Shown here: one piece after another, positions 45,994-47,560 of the stretch
Layout of the letters: every line of letters begins with the position of its first letter
Position numbering within the stretch: the first letter of the stretch is position 1
Virus record (IMG/VR): IMGVR_UViG_3300030329_001677
Coordinates: 1-47,560 of that record
From: a virus
Length of the DNA: 47,560 nt
Strand: one strand, 5' to 3'
Program-made: the position numbers and the translations under genes
The notes under the pieces: generated by a model
What the model was told of the DNA's origin: nothing
Database searches by the model: none
The model's input: only the letters and a program-made list of their open reading frames with translations

Positions 45994-47560
45994 TGGCAAT
46001 AGACTACGGATATTGGTCAGCTTTAAGCACAGGGTACCAGTCTTCACAAGACAGGAAAAGAGAAAGAGACGCTCAGTCAATGAGAGAAATACAGATGTTG
46101 CAAATGTTACAGACGCAACAAGCTCAAAGAATAGACCAGCAAAATAAAATTCAACAAGAATTAGATAACGCAGCATTATCAGCTACACAACTATTAAACA
46201 GTAGTTTTGGTAGACAAAAAGATATTGACGACATGAAGAAATGGCATTCAGAACACTCTGGATGGCAAGATATAAAAAATGTAATACAACAATATAACGG
46301 AGATTATACACAAGCTAGATTGTACGGCAATTTAGATTATTATATAAATCAATATAAGATGAATATAAATAATCCACATGCAGACCCTACACAGGGAAAT
46401 CCGATATTAAGAAGAGTAGCTAATAATAAAGCAAATCTAACAAATTTTATAGCGGCCCAACAAAACGCAGAAACAAAAGACTTACTTATGCCTGGAGATT
46501 TAGATAGGTATCAAGCTTTTATATCAGGAGAAACAGATGAATTTGATTTTAGAGGAATAAGAGGAGATTGGGATATTACCACTATGATGGCTGATACTGA
46601 TTTAGGTCAAGAAATAGACCTAGACACCTTTTACGCTCATAATATGCATGCTATATTATCAGACATGTCAAAGGATACTGGAATAGATATGGGCACACTT
46701 CAAAATAATCCAGAAGCAGTAAAAACATGGATAAAAGACGCCTTGAATTGGACTGGAGAACCTGTATATGGAGAGAAAAAAGTAGACACATCTTATAGGT
46801 TAAGATTCAAAAGTAATTTAGACGAAATGCCTGGATTATTTGCTAAATACAAAGGTTCCGCACAGCCGTTTACAGTAAAAGAAGTTTTAGAATTAGATGA
46901 AAAATATGGAGAAGGAGATGTAAGTGGGTTCGCAAGATTATTAGAAGGAAGAGGAATGGAAGGAGAAGCTTATTCTGATATATGGGCAATGTTAGGTGGA
47001 TATGAACAAGGAGATACTCCGCATAGTAAATTAGGAGGAACTAATGTAATAGCTGGACATCAATTAATGGCTTCTGGTAGAATTTTAACAGACCCAGCTC
47101 TACAAACGGCAGTGCTAAAATCAATGTATGGAGACAATTATTTTGCGGATGGACAAAGTGTTAATAGTTTATCTGTTCATGGATTGTATACAGAAACTGG
47201 AACTATGGTTACAGATGATGATATATCTGGAACTTGGTGGCAAAGAGGGGTAGAGGTTGGAGCTGCGTCTGCAGTTACAGGAGCTGGTATAGGAGCGGTT
47301 ACAGGTCCAGGAGCATTGGTAGCTGGAGGGGTTAGTGGGGCTGTTGGATTTGCAGGTGGAGCTTTAGGATTCAATCCTTTTGGTGAAGGAGAAGAAATGG
47401 ACCTTAAGTATAATGGAACTTATTTAGGGTTTAGAGTGCATGCAGTAGATTCTCAAACAGGAAATATGACATCATTTTTATTAACTAGAGATTCAGATGA
47501 ATCAGATATTAGTAAAATTAAAGAGCAATATGGAAATATGTCAGTAGAAGTAGTTATGGT
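45993..47560 (+). CDS. Cargo/ejection-type virion protein, 3' end outside the window
   Basis: ATG 45993 overlaps the preceding stop as TAATG, and the frame stays open to the window end, giving the first 522 residues. The N-terminus is Gln/Met-rich and helical (REIQMLQMLQTQQAQRIDQQNKIQQ), typical of internal virion proteins. Residues ~420-455 are a Gly/Ala/Val-rich hydrophobic run (AVTGAGIGAVTGPGALVAGGVSGAVGF) that could insert in membranes as a pore. The stretch SKLGGTNVIAGHQL precedes it. Together with the two upstream genes it likely builds an ejectable complex; the rest of the protein may hold an enzyme. Confidence 0.78.
   Translation, partial: MAIDYGYWSALSTGYQSSQDRKRERDAQSMREIQMLQMLQTQQAQRIDQQNKIQQELDNAALSATQLLNSSFGRQKDIDDMKKWHSEHSGWQDIKNVIQQYNGDYTQARLYGNLDYYINQYKMNINNPHADPTQGNPILRRVANNKANLTNFIAAQQNAETKDLLMPGDLDRYQAFISGETDEFDFRGIRGDWDITTMMADTDLGQEIDLDTFYAHNMHAILSDMSKDTGIDMGTLQNNPEAVKTWIKDALNWTGEPVYGEKKVDTSYRLRFKSNLDEMPGLFAKYKGSAQPFTVKEVLELDEKYGEGDVSGFARLLEGRGMEGEAYSDIWAMLGGYEQGDTPHSKLGGTNVIAGHQLMASGRILTDPALQTAVLKSMYGDNYFADGQSVNSLSVHGLYTETGTMVTDDDISGTWWQRGVEVGAASAVTGAGIGAVTGPGALVAGGVSGAVGFAGGALGFNPFGEGEEMDLKYNGTYLGFRVHAVDSQTGNMTSFLLTRDSDESDISKIKEQYGNMSVEVVM

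Noticed and set aside
45929-46147. Plus-strand 72-codon frame across the junction of the last two genes
   Set aside because: Out of frame with both; the TAATG-coupled gene starting at 45993 explains the region.
1-47560. CRISPR array, insertion sequence or integrase/attachment site
   Set aside because: No regularly spaced repeats, no transposase or integrase motifs and no tRNA gene were seen.

Overview
The window looks like part of a double-stranded DNA tailed phage (podovirus-type) genome infecting a member of the Bacteroidota, most likely a crAss-like phage (Crassvirales or a close relative). Three observations support this. Several plus-strand transcription units start at the Bacteroidota promoter signature TAnnTTTG and use A-rich leaders without a Shine-Dalgarno sequence. 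The virion block runs large terminase, ~760-aa portal, acidic scaffold-like protein, ~490-aa capsid protein, several connector/ring-type proteins, a HU/IHF-like protein, a giant tail protein opening with a GGM...DPxYxxxGSYRDALNIR-type segment, and very large cargo-like proteins. The DNA is AT-rich and almost fully coding. The taxonomic call rests on recalled family features and gene order, not on a search.

Layout: (1) 1-2.95 kb, plus strand: the tail of a small gene, three small beta-rich probable virion proteins and a metallophosphoesterase. (2) 2.95-18.27 kb, minus strand: the non-structural module. From the 18 kb end it begins with small single-gene cassettes separated by hairpins and structured non-coding RNA. 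It continues through a DUF932 protein and conserved phage proteins of unknown function, then DnaB-like helicase, HU-like protein, Rad52-family annealing protein, SSB, RusA-like resolvase, a DnaA-domain-IV-like protein, RecE-like exonuclease and a Dam-type methylase. Many genes overlap by ATGA or TAATG, so translation is probably coupled, and many are tiny proteins under 60 residues. (3) 17.76-18.46 kb: an AT-rich, largely non-coding divergence region, a candidate control or replication region. (4) 18.46-47.56 kb, plus strand: the late module, with a lysin carrying two enzymatic domains, packaging, capsid, connector, tail and cargo/ejection proteins. The last gene runs off the window.

How it works together: the minus-strand genes would provide replication, recombination and DNA modification; the plus-strand genes build the particle, package DNA and carry peptidoglycan-degrading enzymes for entry or release. 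Plus-strand units use host-type promoters. The minus-strand cassettes between 14.7 and 18.3 kb instead share a different upstream block (a CGAAGCG...CTTTCGG hairpin followed by TTAyATATAr(n)TATTAAyC) and are interleaved with at least three terminator-ended structured RNAs. This repeated hairpin/promoter/RNA architecture is the most unusual feature of the window and matches no RNA family I recognise.

Limits: all domain calls are by eye from sequence motifs, promoters and RNAs are predicted from sequence and pairing only, and the window starts and ends inside genes.
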